Assembly: GCA_020744425.1 (NCBI GenBank)
Contig: JAGMUV010000004.1
Location: 2,294,001 to 2,358,000 of the forward strand
Direction: 5' to 3'
Length of the DNA: 64,000 bases
Source of the DNA: Dactylonectria macrodidyma
Lineage: Eukaryota; Ascomycota; Sordariomycetes; Hypocreales; Nectriaceae
Part shown: positions 47,903-58,362 of the stretch, one piece after another
Numbering within the stretch: position 1 is the first letter of the stretch
Layout of the letters: every line of letters starts with the position of its first letter
Notes under the pieces: generated by a model
Seen by the model: the letters and a program-made list of their open reading frames with translations, nothing else
What the model was told of the DNA's origin: nothing
The model's database searches: none
Translations under genes and position numbers: made by a program

Positions 47903-50877
47903 GGTGTGATGGGACGAATAGACTAGGCCGTATTGAATGCAATGATATAGGTATGCTCTGTAATAGGAACCGCTGGTGAGACGCCTCGATATTGCTGGGG
48001 TTGTTGTCGTTGAGTTGTATAGGGTATCAAATGCGTCTGGTCGAGTTCATCATGATGAGAGGGATTCTGGTAACTATTAGGACTAGAAAGGGAAACCATG
48101 CGAGGGTCGTTGAACTTCATATTATAACTGTAACTGCACTGTTCCGTTGATCTATGTGTCCCGAGGAGTCGATGATGAAACCTCTCGTTCAGTGACTCTT
48201 CAATTTGTAGGCATAACAAAGGCCAGGTTTAACAACTTTAACTCGTTAATAACCGAGGTATCGTCTCAAGCTTCAAAAGTATGAATAACATAGAATAGAT
48301 ACTCTTCACAAAATTCAACATCAGCCTCTTTCATTTGGGCTTCATTACGTCCGGTGATGACTTTGGGTGCGTTGTTTCTAGATTGAGGCCAGAGATCGCT
48401 ACAGGGTAAGCCAGGCTATGGAGGAAAAGGATGTGCAGGTGATGAGGGCGCCAACACCTTCGAGAATGATTAATATAAGCTTGATCGACTGAAATAATGT
48501 TGGGCATAAGAACTCGATCGCCTCATAATGTGTTCGCAATTTGCAATGGCATATGTCGTGGCAGATATGAGCGTGACCCAGCTTAGTGTGCTCCTCGTAT
48601 GAGTGAGTCAAGTGCCAAGTTAGCTTTCAGCGACAAGAAAAGAGATGTATGCCTAAAAGCAAACGATAATTGCGCTTTCTACTTGATATAGAAACAGCAA
48701 GTGCTGATTTGATTTGAGAAATGTCGGTACCCCTAAACCTAAGCACCATGGATGAGAATTAGTAACAGCTACCATAGCGGCTTGTAATAAGAGACATACG
48801 CTTTGTCGAGGCACGTGTCTGTTATAGAATGGCCAAAGCAAGTAGTGGCTAGTTGAGAAGAAGGTGTAACTGAAATCATAGAGACCACCGTTGTGAATAT
48901 GTTGTTCTCCTTTGGCTCTTGAAAGTGAGTAAGCCCTCACACACCAACGGACTCGTATACCCCAATGTCAGTAGTCGTGACCTGATATCCCACGTTAAAT
49001 ATACCAGCATGAGACAATCGAGGCAGTGCCGATGGTAACATTAGTATTCGTGTTATGGGCGAGTTTGGCCTTGGTTTCGGAATGAACACTGGTCTTTCAC
49101 GGGGGTCTGGGGAAATCATGCCTGGATCTCACAATGTGGCAAGAAGTAGTTGGGCAAAGTAGTTGACTTGATGACAGGAATCTCAAATAGAATTTAGCGA
49201 ATATGGATGACTGGGAGAAGGCAACGGCGTCGAAGGAATGTCCATACATGGGTACGGGGTGAGACGTGCAACTCTATCGAGGTATCGTGATATGACACCA
49301 CAGCGATCGCATTTGCGGCAGTTTCTCAGCTGAAGACGGCAAGAGTGGAAATAAGTATATAGAGGGAGTGTTACCGTCTTATCAAGTATAGCAGAGCATC
49401 CTCTCATCATCGTGAAGATACGTCCGACAGTGGGTTCTGCTACGAATGTGTCTGCGTTCCGGATCCAGTTTCTCCCAGAGCTGTGGCATAGAGACCTGAT
49501 ATAGGAAATAGACGTAAGCTTTCAGTTGGCTGAGGAGCTCTTGTGCGTATTCCGTACCACGGGCTGTATCTCAACTGGATTGAACGTCACGTCGAGCATC
49601 CGCCTCAACTAACTTCTAAGTCTCAACATGGTGACATCTTTCCAGACAAGTTGATCTATCCACTGAATCATGTCTTTGGCCGCTTCCAACTTGTGTTTTC
49701 ATCCGTAGTGTCAGCGTCTTGTTTGAGAGTGCGGCTCCAGGTCTGTTCATAGGCCGGTCAAATCGCGAAGTATTTCTGTTGCGAAATTTGCGCCAGGGCA
49801 CACTTCCCATTCGATCTGCGCTCCCTTAAAGTTTCCATCCTATCAAAATATTCAACAGACAAAGAAATTCTGCGCATGTAGCTGATAGACTTGTGCAGGC
49901 GATCGCTAGCTGCCAAGGCGGTTGCTGCATTCACTGACCACAAAGTGTAAAACGCTTGAGAGGGAAACCTGCGTCAATAGCATCATCGCTGGGCTAACGG
50001 GATGAACAGGCCACCGGATGTGCAAATTCTACAATGATACTGGACGGTAGCATTCCATTGTGTGACAAACTTTATTCATGAATGATGGCTGTTTTGCCCG
50101 GGACTGGAGATTTAGAACAAGTTGAGCGCTCTTGTGCGCTCCCTGTCCTAGACGCGACGTTCGACGAGATTCAACGCAATTGTTGGCCGTTTAAGTAAAG
50201 GACGCATTGAGAGTTTAGTCTGGATAGTATAACATTCGATATAAATACCTGGATTTCTTCGGTGCTTAAGGCGCATCAGCTTGTGCAATTTGTTCGGCCG
50301 TATGCTAGGAGTGGGCTCCTCAGTGAACTACACACTCGAGCTATTCACCTTGCGTGAAGACGCGAGACTGATTATACACCCATTAAAAATCGGAAAACTG
50401 AAAGGTGTTTGGAAAATTTTGACTGAAAACGGAATAGTGACAAGACAGCAACTGACGACACCGCCTCGATCAAGGCTTGGCCTCTGGAGGAGGAAAAACA
50501 CCACACACGATTTGCCTCTTCCACCGAACCTAATCCATCAGCTCCTCTATAGAGTAAGCAAAAACAATCTATGAATTAAAACTAAAATAAAGGACGCGGA
50601 TAGTCTACTAAAGTAGTTAATTTTACTTGTAATCCATGTTCTAAGTTGATGTTTTGTGGTATGCGGCCGTTGCCTCCCCCCTGGAGCTTGCGCAAGGAGT
50701 GTTTCTACTTACCATATAATGCATCTGGGTGAATGAGATGCACCGCGGTTCGTCCCCTCTCGTGAGATACGCACATGAAGATGAAAGAGCCCATGCAACG
50801 ATTCCTCCCTCGCGTGTGACCTTTGGTGGGCAGAAAGAGCAACATGAAGGGGGCTGATGGAATCACCTGGCGGTTTC

Positions 50878-51132
50878 TCAAGCCCATACAGACTCCGGCC
50901 CCATCACATGCACGGCTGTACCCATCCTTGCCTCATTTGCTGCCCACCAAGGCCTTTTTGCCAATATTCCTTCCAAACCAGTGTGCATCGAATCCCATGG
51001 TGGCAGTTTCGGTCTGAACCTGTCCCGGTCAGCCTCGGTAACACGAGTCGGCGGTGGTGGAGCCTGGTCTGCAGGTACCGGAACCGGTGCCAACTGATCA
51101 CCAATGACTACTGGAGCTTTAAGTGCATACAT
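50878..51132 (-). CDS. possible short ORF, unknown
   Basis: An 84-codon ATG-initiated frame with balanced, protein-like composition: MYALKAPVVIGDQLAPVPVP, then a run of Pro, then RVTEADRDRFRPKLPPWDSM and GILAKRPWWAANEARMG. It matches no family I know. The next downstream minus-strand frame (50887-50705) ends at a GTAAGT, so a small spliced gene is conceivable. It could equally be chance or a relic. Confidence 0.2.
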   Translation of the reverse strand: MYALKAPVVIGDQLAPVPVPADQAPPPPTRVTEADRDRFRPKLPPWDSMHTGLEGILAKRPWWAANEARMGTAVHVMGPESVWA

Positions 51133-52093
51133 GCTGCGGCATATTCAACAGGGGCAATAGCTGCATTCTATTTCCGCGCAAGTCATCCATGGGCCTTGGT
51201 GCGGGGAGCCGATTATAAGATACGCTTGGGCTGTCACACGCAAAGGCTGCCGGAAGCCGGGACGAGAATCCCTTTCAACCCGTCCCGAAACCTTTGGAAC
51301 TTTTCACGGAATACAGGCATCTTGGCCATGGAAAATCTGGTGCGTCAAGTAAAGTGGCAGCATTCGGTTTACCCGCACCAACGGAACAACTTGAGCATCC
51401 AATCCCACGTAAGATAGAGGATGATTTCATCAACACGAACGAATAGGTGTCAACGTCAGCGCATCATCATGGTCGAGTAGTATTAGCCGTAAATATACTT
51501 CGTAAAGGAGACACGCGGGCGGGTGTTGAACTCTGGAAGCGGCATGCTCGGGACGGTTAAATGGATGTTGGAAGAGCAGAGAAAGTCTGTGGATGGCTAA
51601 ATCGCCTGATGTCAAGAAGTGACTGAAACTAAGATGGGATCGTAGCATGTGGTGAAGTACCATCCATGGCAAGCGTAAGCGGTGATCGGAGGCGGATGTT
51701 TTCTGGGGAAGCGAGAGAGACACAAGACAGGAGTTTTTGGTGTAACTTCGGACCATGAATGGTGTCTTAGGTATCATGATTGCGGTTGTGGTACACGGGG
51801 AAGTTGAGGAACTCGAGAGACTTTGGGCCACCAAGGAGTCTCCTTGTACCCGGGGGCTATAAAAGCTGTTGGACAGGGATTCACAGCATGATGATGCCCG
51901 CGGGGTGAGGAGACCAGGTTTATGCCGAGGGTAGAAGGATTTCTTGCAGCGGTAGGATGCACTCCACGCGATTCCTTGTCAAGCATCTCCTGTCCTCGTG
52001 CCTCTGGTGCAGGCTGCGACCCTGGAGGGGTAGAAGTTAGTGGGCCGGTAGGGAGGGTACACCACCGGGGCACGTATCCGGATCCATGGATTT

Positions 52094-52155
52094 GGATGGA
52101 TGGATGGGTGGACAAAGTAAAAGATGGGCGGATGATGGATGGACGGACGGATGGG
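52094..52155. repeat. degenerate GGAT/GGAC tetranucleotide repeat
   Basis: Multiple GGAT units with GGAC and GGGT variants, interrupted around 52110-52125. It is a simple sequence repeat within non-coding DNA. Confidence 0.8.
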
Positions 52156-52351
52156 AAGACGGGAAGAGTCGGATGTGGGAAGCAGGACTCAATAGGGAGT
52201 TTGGAGGGCTGAATGTTAGAAAGATAACCGGTGATATTAGTCGCGCGAGGTTGATTGGAGGCGCTCTGCGACAAAGGAAAGCTGTGGTTGTCGCTGGCGG
52301 CTCCGGCGTCACTGTCGTCATGAGGCTCAAGGGTTGCTGCAGGTTGGCGGC

Positions 52352-52399
52352 GAGATGCATAGTGAGATGCAGTGGGCGATGCAGTGCACGATGCAGTGA
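52352..52399. repeat. 12-nt minisatellite, four imperfect copies
   Basis: Four adjacent copies of a unit like GAGATGCAGTGG, with changes in the first and last bases. A further partial copy follows to about 52411. The period equals that of the minisatellite at 41866, but the sequence is different. Confidence 0.8.
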
Positions 52400-52600
52400 C
52401 CGATGTCGACGAACGCGGGCGGGTATTGGAACGAACCTAGGAGCAAATGATTGCCTCTGATGTATGCGGGTGCATGTTTGTGTGAGTGTTGGCTGGTGTG
52501 GTTGGCTGCTTTTTTAGACCATGCTGTTGATTGCTGCTGGGATTATGTTTCGTCTCGCGCGCGCCAGCCACGACCTTGGAACATGGTTGCGTACCATTCC

Positions 52601-52676
52601 GAGAGTCTGATTCGAGTCTGAGAGTCTGATTCGAGTCTGAGAGTCTGATTCGAGTCCGAGAGCCTGAGAGTCTGAG
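52601..52676. repeat. 19-nt tandem repeat, three copies plus a decayed one
   Basis: The unit is GAGAGTCTGATTCGAGTCT. Three near-identical copies are followed by a shortened, mutated fourth (GAGAGCCTGAGAGTCTGAG). Confidence 0.85.
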
Positions 52677-55600
52677 ACTGGTCGTGCTTGCTTCTGTTGC
52701 TTCTATTACTCCTGTTGCCTTGCGAATTCTAATTCGTACTGTACGTCGTCTGGCCTAGTGTGAGACACGGCGACGGGAATTGCGGGATGCTGTCTCGGGG
52801 CCAAGATCCAGGCCCAAAATTAGTGGATGCGGTTATAATTGGCGGCCTTCTGTTGCGAGACAAATGGAGGGTTGGTGGATGGGAGGTGCTATCGTGGTGG
52901 ATGGATGGGGAGGCAGATAGGGTATCTGATTGACGACGTCTTTTACGAACCAAGTACGTTATCTCGCGCTCAGTGATTAAGTGAGTGATTAAGTGATTGA
53001 GTGATGACGGCTATCGCCGCTGCCATGATGGTGTTCGTAGTGGTTGGTGGTGGTTGCGAGGATGCAACGGGAGGCTCGAGGAGTGGGTCAGCACTGATGA
53101 TGCTCGGGTTTAGGTCCAGGTCGGTATGTGCTTGGGTTAGGTGCTTGCAGTGGGTTTAAGTGCACACGTGCGCATTACATTAGCTCACACCTCCCCAGTT
53201 GGGCAGGCCGTCGGTATCTACCTAGTAGGGCTGGTAGTGGTGTCCAGGCTGTTGGGTGTGGTGGTGACTGGGTGAGTGTATGTGGGTGAGTGGTGACCGA
53301 GGTGCTCTTCACAACGTAGTATGACCTTGATTATTGTGGTTGTCTCTTTTTGAGCAATGGCACTCTCGAGCAATGGCACACATTTGGCTATGATCGCGAG
53401 TCTGAGACAGGAGGCCGCACGCATAGATGGGATGGTGCGGGCATATCGTCCCTCTTCCCCGCCTCGCAGGCACGGAGTACGAATACGTCGCCCGCCTGCG
53501 GCACGTCTCTCTAGATGGGCTTCATGTCTCCAAGACATGCCTTACCGAATGGTTTCCGTCCTGCTGCCATTGGTGCTCCGGGTGGCTCTACGTAAGCCAG
53601 TGTAAGGTCAAGGTAGGATTGAAGGTGGGCTAATGAGAGGAATGGCGGGAGAGCAAAAGCAACCATGGCACACAGACGAGATGGTGACGTGACGTGACAT
53701 GACGACTTCTGGGCTCCTCTCGTTGTGGTGGTGCCTCTCACTGATCAGGGCTGTTTCCGTGCCTCCCCGTCGTCGGTTGTCTCTGTCTCTCCCTACTACG
53801 AAGTATGCAAGTTCTGTCTGTCTCCTTGGCGTCTTCGTCTTGGGCCTTGTGTCCGCTCTGTCGGGTCAAATCTCGTCTCGGGGCCCCCCATCGCGGTTCC
53901 CCGTCGTAGCAAGCCGTGGTGGCTCGCTGGGTCCTGGCCGCTAGCCAAGTGGATTTCCATGCTTGCTTTGCTCGAATTCGCACTTCGTCTAGGTGCCCGC
54001 CCAAGTGGTGTGAAAAATACATGGCACACTTTAGAAGCATGACAAAATTACTCATGCACACTAGCTAGTGTCAAACCGTCAAGGTGATCGGCAATATTGT
54101 CAGTCAAGTATCCTTACTACCCAAGGTGTGCCATTTAATTTTCGCCCCGCTTGCCGCCCTCATCATCAGTAGTCAAGTTGCAAGTGGCCTGCGCTTGAGC
54201 TTGGGCTGGCGAAGCTGGGTCCCCGCCACTCCACTCTCAAAGTGTCAATGTCCCGAGGTGGGCTCGTTCGCTGGTGGTGGCACGGTTCCGTCATGGTCAG
54301 CCGAGTCGACACCGAGATGGCGAAGAAATGCACAGAGACCGAAGCGGGATCCAATCCTTGCTGGGATGCTTCTCATGGGGGCATTGGGGGGAGGGGCACC
54401 CTCTGCGGTTCTCTGTGGCTCTGTGTTCCCGTGGCTCGAATCCGACGGTGTGATGGAATTAGACGTTTGGCATATGTCTGTCTCGTCACTTTGTCTGTCA
54501 AGCATCATACGCCCCCCGTTATTCTCTCGGTCAACACTCAAGAGACAAATGCCTAGGGACTAGGGGCACCTTGGGCACCCACCTAATAAGCGAATGGTCA
54601 ATGTCTGAGAGCAGAGCAAAGCGAAAAAGAAAGGACTAGAAGACTAAAAAGAACAAGACAGGGCGACCCGGTAGTCGTAGGCGGTGGGCAACGGGGCTCA
54701 GTGCCCGGTATTCCGGTTTGTGGGCAACGGCATGGAACCTGGACAAACATACGACGGAGCAGCCGGCCAGCGGGGGGACCTCTTTTTATCTTTGATTCAT
54801 TTGGGGCCTCTTTGCGGGCTCGGAGCAGTATGAGGAGCAGGCGTACCTATGAGGAGAAACGGCAGCTGCGTGAGGTGGAGGCACTGGAGGGAAGAGGGGG
54901 TTGCCTCGCTGCAACGCTCGGCATGAGGTTGGATCATGGAAGGGCGGTCTCTGTATCATGACCGTCTCCTGACCCTTCTCGGAGCGCGGTTGCTGGTGTG
55001 CTTTTTCCCCGTCGCGTCACTGATCAAGGTCCATGGATGGACTTTGTTTTCCCCTCGATCCGACTTCCCTTGCCCATCGTTCCATGTCTCTGTCCATCTG
55101 TCCATGTCTGCATCGCCTCCTGCCACCGAGACCGTCGTCGTTGCTTGCTTTCCTTCATCTCGTCTCCCCTCCCATTTTACCATTTACCGAGGACTGCCGC
55201 TATATCCTACCTACTCTTCTCTCGCCTCTTCTTTCTTCCGGTTTATCGTCTTTCTATTCCTTCTTCTCTCCCTCTTGGCTTAGCTCTGATTTCGTCTCCT
55301 CGTACTTGGCTTGGCCTATCAACAAACGAAGAAGCCTCCCATCGACGCGTTTATGACCAGCAATTAAGAAAGCAACCCTTGCCAGCTTGAGCACAGTCTC
55401 CCTCCAATCGACGAGCCCCCTCGTCCTCCGATCCGTGCTACGACCTGTCCTTCTGTCTGTCACATCTCACTGTATTTGCTTTTTCCTATTTTCCTCTACC
55501 GCACCGTCGGTCACAAGACCTGCTCAAAAGAAGAAAAAAAACCTCCCTTGGAGATCATCTTGGTTGAGACTGGGAGACTGGAGCTAGCTAGTTTTGTTGC

Positions 55601-56543
55601 TGCTAGGATCTCCCAAAAGGAAACCAAAACACAGCCAGACTCATCTAGGTGCAGCTGACTTCGGCTCGTCTCCTCCCTACCTATTATCTGCCTGGTTAAA
55701 AACCACTTGCGAGTTCCCGTCTGTCGGTAGCCTGGCCGGCCGATCATCGTGATTCAGCTGTTCTGGGACTTGGGCCCTGTTCATCTCATCATCTTCAAAC
55801 GTTAAGGCGACAGTCAACCGCATCCCTCCCGTCGCCGAGCGAAGGTTTGGTTCGTTACTTCCTTCCTGGTCGCAATCCGCGGCTCAACGACAGCACGTGC
55901 CGGTCACAACTTCAACACAAGCTTCTTGTCTGCATCACTCTGGTCTTTTTTCGTGCAACATTGCGCATCCGCCATTCGATTGCATTGCACATCCTCCATC
56001 CTCTATCGACCTCGCATCTGGTTCTCACTTTGCATTGGTCGTCTTGGCCCCCCCGTCGAGACCATATCGAGACCACACCACCGCCAACTCCGACAACTGC
56101 TGCCGCAACCGCCGCGACCGCCGTTTGCCCTCGAGGTTCTGCGCCACCTTTACCAAGAAGCAAGCTGCTGCTTGTTGCTCCAGCTTCCCCCAGCTTCAAC
56201 CTACGTACCACATACGTACTTTACCTACCCAACCACGATTTGCAGGGCCTAATTACACCACACTGCGTACCGCCCTAAGCCCCCAGTCCTCGACGCCGGG
56301 TTATCAATCGAGCAAAAAAGAAAAAACATCCCTGCTTGTGCATTTCACGGGGCGCCGCCATCTCTCCCAGGTTTCCACCCACGCCCAACTGCTCACACGG
56401 ACCGTCTCGCTCTGTCTTACTGCTTTGCCCATCCCCAATCACCGTCCGGCTTAATCGAGATCAAGAGTGAACTGCGCTCTCGTCAATCAACAAAGTAACG
56501 ACCGCGTTCCAGATCCCGCGCCGCCACGGCCTGCTGCCCACTC

Positions 56544-56587
56544 AGTCCCACGTCCCAAGTCCCACGTCCCACGTCCTTAAGTCCCAA
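56544..56587. repeat. GTCCCAC/GTCCCAAG repeats
   Basis: At least five 7-8-nt units with alternating CACGTCC and CAAGTCC, inside the C/T-rich leader. Confidence 0.75.
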
Positions 56588-56733
56588 GCGCAAGCCTAAG
56601 ACTCGGTCCCAATCAACTCATCCCCAAGCTCAAATCCCCCAATCCCACAGATTTCCACACACACTCGCTCTCCCGCACCCACACGCACTCCTACCCCCAG
56701 TCGCCATCCGTCGCACACACAGTACACACTGAG

Positions 56734-56774
56734 GAGCGCCCACACAAGTCCACTGAGCGCCCACACAGTCCACT
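56734..56774. repeat. two-copy direct repeat, 20-21 nt
   Basis: GAGCGCCCACACA is followed by AGTCCACT in copy 1 and GTCCACT in copy 2. The copies are adjacent and differ by one base. Confidence 0.85.
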
Positions 56775-57369
56775 GAACCCGCTGGGTTTACTGTCCTCCA
56801 GCCTTAACCCCAGTCGAGCCAAGTTCAAGGCCAGACCCAGCAGCCAAATCCAGCCCATCATCCCTGCCTCTCTCACCGAAAACGCGCCGCCCGCCCTCCG
56901 TCGGTATACCGGCCTCTTCGATACCTGACTACCTTTAGTAGTACTCACTACCTGGCCTACCTAACCTCCACGGTCTGAGGACGACGGTACCTACAGTTGC
57001 CCCCCTCTCATCTCGCCGAACCATTCTCCAATCACCACCGCCCATCTTCTCCCCAGAAGCAAAGCAACTCAAGTCTGTCTCGTTTCGGTGCACTCGCTTG
57101 CTACTCCGCTTCTTCTCTCTCCTCCTCCCTCCGCCACTTTCTTTCGTCTCTTTCACTCTCTTCCCTCCGCCTCTCACTTGTTTCTCTAGCTTCCCTCTAC
57201 TGTCACGCCAGTACGCAGGGTAGCTAGAAAACAGTCATCCTTCGCCTCTCTTCTCTTCTTCCCTTTCCCTCATCCATTTTCCGGTCCTCTTTGTTTCTCA
57301 GCAAATCATCAAGTTTGGTTGTTCTGTCTCTCCGCCGACGATGCCCATAGTCGCCGTCATCCCGATATC

Positions 57370-57795
57370 ATGATGCTCTGCGCAGCACAGCATTCGCCAA
57401 TTCCAAGGCCCTTGCCGTTGTCGTTGTTGTTGCCGCCGCCGTCTCCCACGCCCTTGATATCGCTTTTCGCATCCTCGCCGGCCTCATTGACATCATCACC
57501 GCCATTGTCTCTGTTGCTATCCCAATCATCACCGCAGTCGCCATTTCAAAATTCCCAATCACGTCCACAATCGCATTCAAAAGCGCACTCGCTCGCATCA
57601 ACCCCCCGGTCGAACCCAATCGCCAGCGGCCCATGTCCCGAGTCGTCGCTGTTCTCCTCTTTACACATCGCATTTCTCCCCGTCCTCCCGCTATACTCGC
57701 ACTCGATTGTCGTCCATAACCACCATTACTACCGCCGTCCCGAGCCGCCGCGCGATCCCCCCGACCTCGGCCCACTCTGCCTCCCCGCGCTGTAG
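57370..57795 (+). other. 141-codon upstream ORF, in frame with the following gene
   Basis: It starts at ATGATG (57370) and ends at a single TAG (57793-57795). Eight sense codons later, in the same frame, the ATG of the next gene (57820) appears. The product would be Ser/Pro/Leu-rich (PLPLSLLLPPPSPTPLISLF and similar), which the pyrimidine-rich composition alone would also give. A 10-codon uORF (57341-57373) overlaps its start by ATGA. It may be a regulatory uORF, part of an unspliced leader, or chance. Confidence 0.25.
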
Positions 57796-57819
57796 CGCCT
57801 CCTCGAGCGGCTGTCCGCA

Positions 57820-58362
57820 ATGTCGACCCAAGCCGTCCCGGATACCCAGCTAGGTCTCAGTGCCGAGGAAATCCAGCTGCTGCGCCAGGGCCAGGCCGCG
57901 TTGGGGGGTGGATCCAGCAGCTCTCGCGGCGCCAGTCGGGCTAGCAGCCAGGGCCTTTTACTCCTCGACAGCTCCTCGCTCTCGGCGCTCGGACGCTACT
58001 TCGACCACCTCATGGCGAGCATTGAGCAGCGGATTCAGCATCTTAGCTACGAGGCCCAGAGGTTCACCCAGTTGCAATACGACGAAGCCGACGGCATCAT
58101 TGGTGGCGCCGACGCCGAGATTGCTCGCTACACCGAAATTCTCCAGCAACTCGACGAGCTTGAGGTTGACTTCGACCGCATTGCCCATATCAAGGAAATT
58201 GTGAAGGGTTACAGGTCGAGGGTCGAGTCCCTGGAGCGCGATATCGATAACAGCGGCTCCAGCCGGCACCACAGGCATTCTTCGTCACATCATTCCTCCT
58301 CCCATCGACATGGTCATAGCCATTCCCATCGCCACAGCAGCTCCCATCGATCACGTCACTGA
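57820..58362 (+). CDS. small coiled-coil protein with His-rich tail (possible BLOC-1 CNL1-like subunit)
   Basis: Single exon, 180 aa. Residues 1-45 are Gly/Ser-rich. Residues 57-142 form a continuous helical, probably coiled-coil region: ALGRYFDHLMASIEQRIQHL, EAQRFTQLQYDEADGII, IARYTEILQQLDELEVDFDR and IKEIVKGYRSRVESLERDI. The pattern resembles the fungal Cnl1/human BLOC1S4 family, subunits of an endosomal BLOC-1 complex, but this is recognition without an alignment. The last 31 residues (150-180) contain 13 His mixed with Ser and Arg, which could bind metal ions. The ATG at 57820 is the first after an in-frame TAG at 57793. It lies downstream of a long C/T-rich leader and converges on nimA 2.2 kb away. 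Confidence 0.75.
   Translation: MSTQAVPDTQLGLSAEEIQLLRQGQAALGGGSSSSRGASRASSQGLLLLDSSSLSALGRYFDHLMASIEQRIQHLSYEAQRFTQLQYDEADGIIGGADAEIARYTEILQQLDELEVDFDRIAHIKEIVKGYRSRVESLERDIDNSGSSRHHRHSSSHHSSSHRHGHSHSHRHSSSHRSRH

Larger units (their letters stand above)
40243..54949. other. 14.7-kb gene-poor intergenic DNA downstream of the FlbC-type gene
   Basis: No convincing protein gene. Open frames are short, overlap in several frames and show no known motif. The region is marked by short tandem repeats (41866-41931, 47851-47902, 52094-52155, 52352-52399, 52601-52676) and G-tracts (42323-42443). About 48.2-50.7 kb looks more AT-rich by eye. One somewhat protein-like ORF on the minus strand (50878-51132) is listed separately. 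Confidence 0.5.
54950..57819 (+). promoter_or_regulatory. long pyrimidine-rich upstream region or leader
   Basis: Almost 2.9 kb upstream of the gene at 57820 is strongly C/T-rich on the plus strand, with many upstream ATGs and several overlapping open frames caused by the skewed composition. Such tracts are common in long promoters and 5' leaders of filamentous fungi. Local repeats occur at 56544-56587 (GTCCCAC-type) and 56734-56774 (a duplicated 20-21-nt unit). Trinucleotide runs (GTT and GCC) lie near 57420-57445. Where transcription begins cannot be told from sequence. Confidence 0.45.

Noticed and set aside
55847..56454. overlapping 143- and 185-codon frames in the C/T-rich leader
   Set aside because: Low-complexity products produced by pyrimidine skew; no domain in either.
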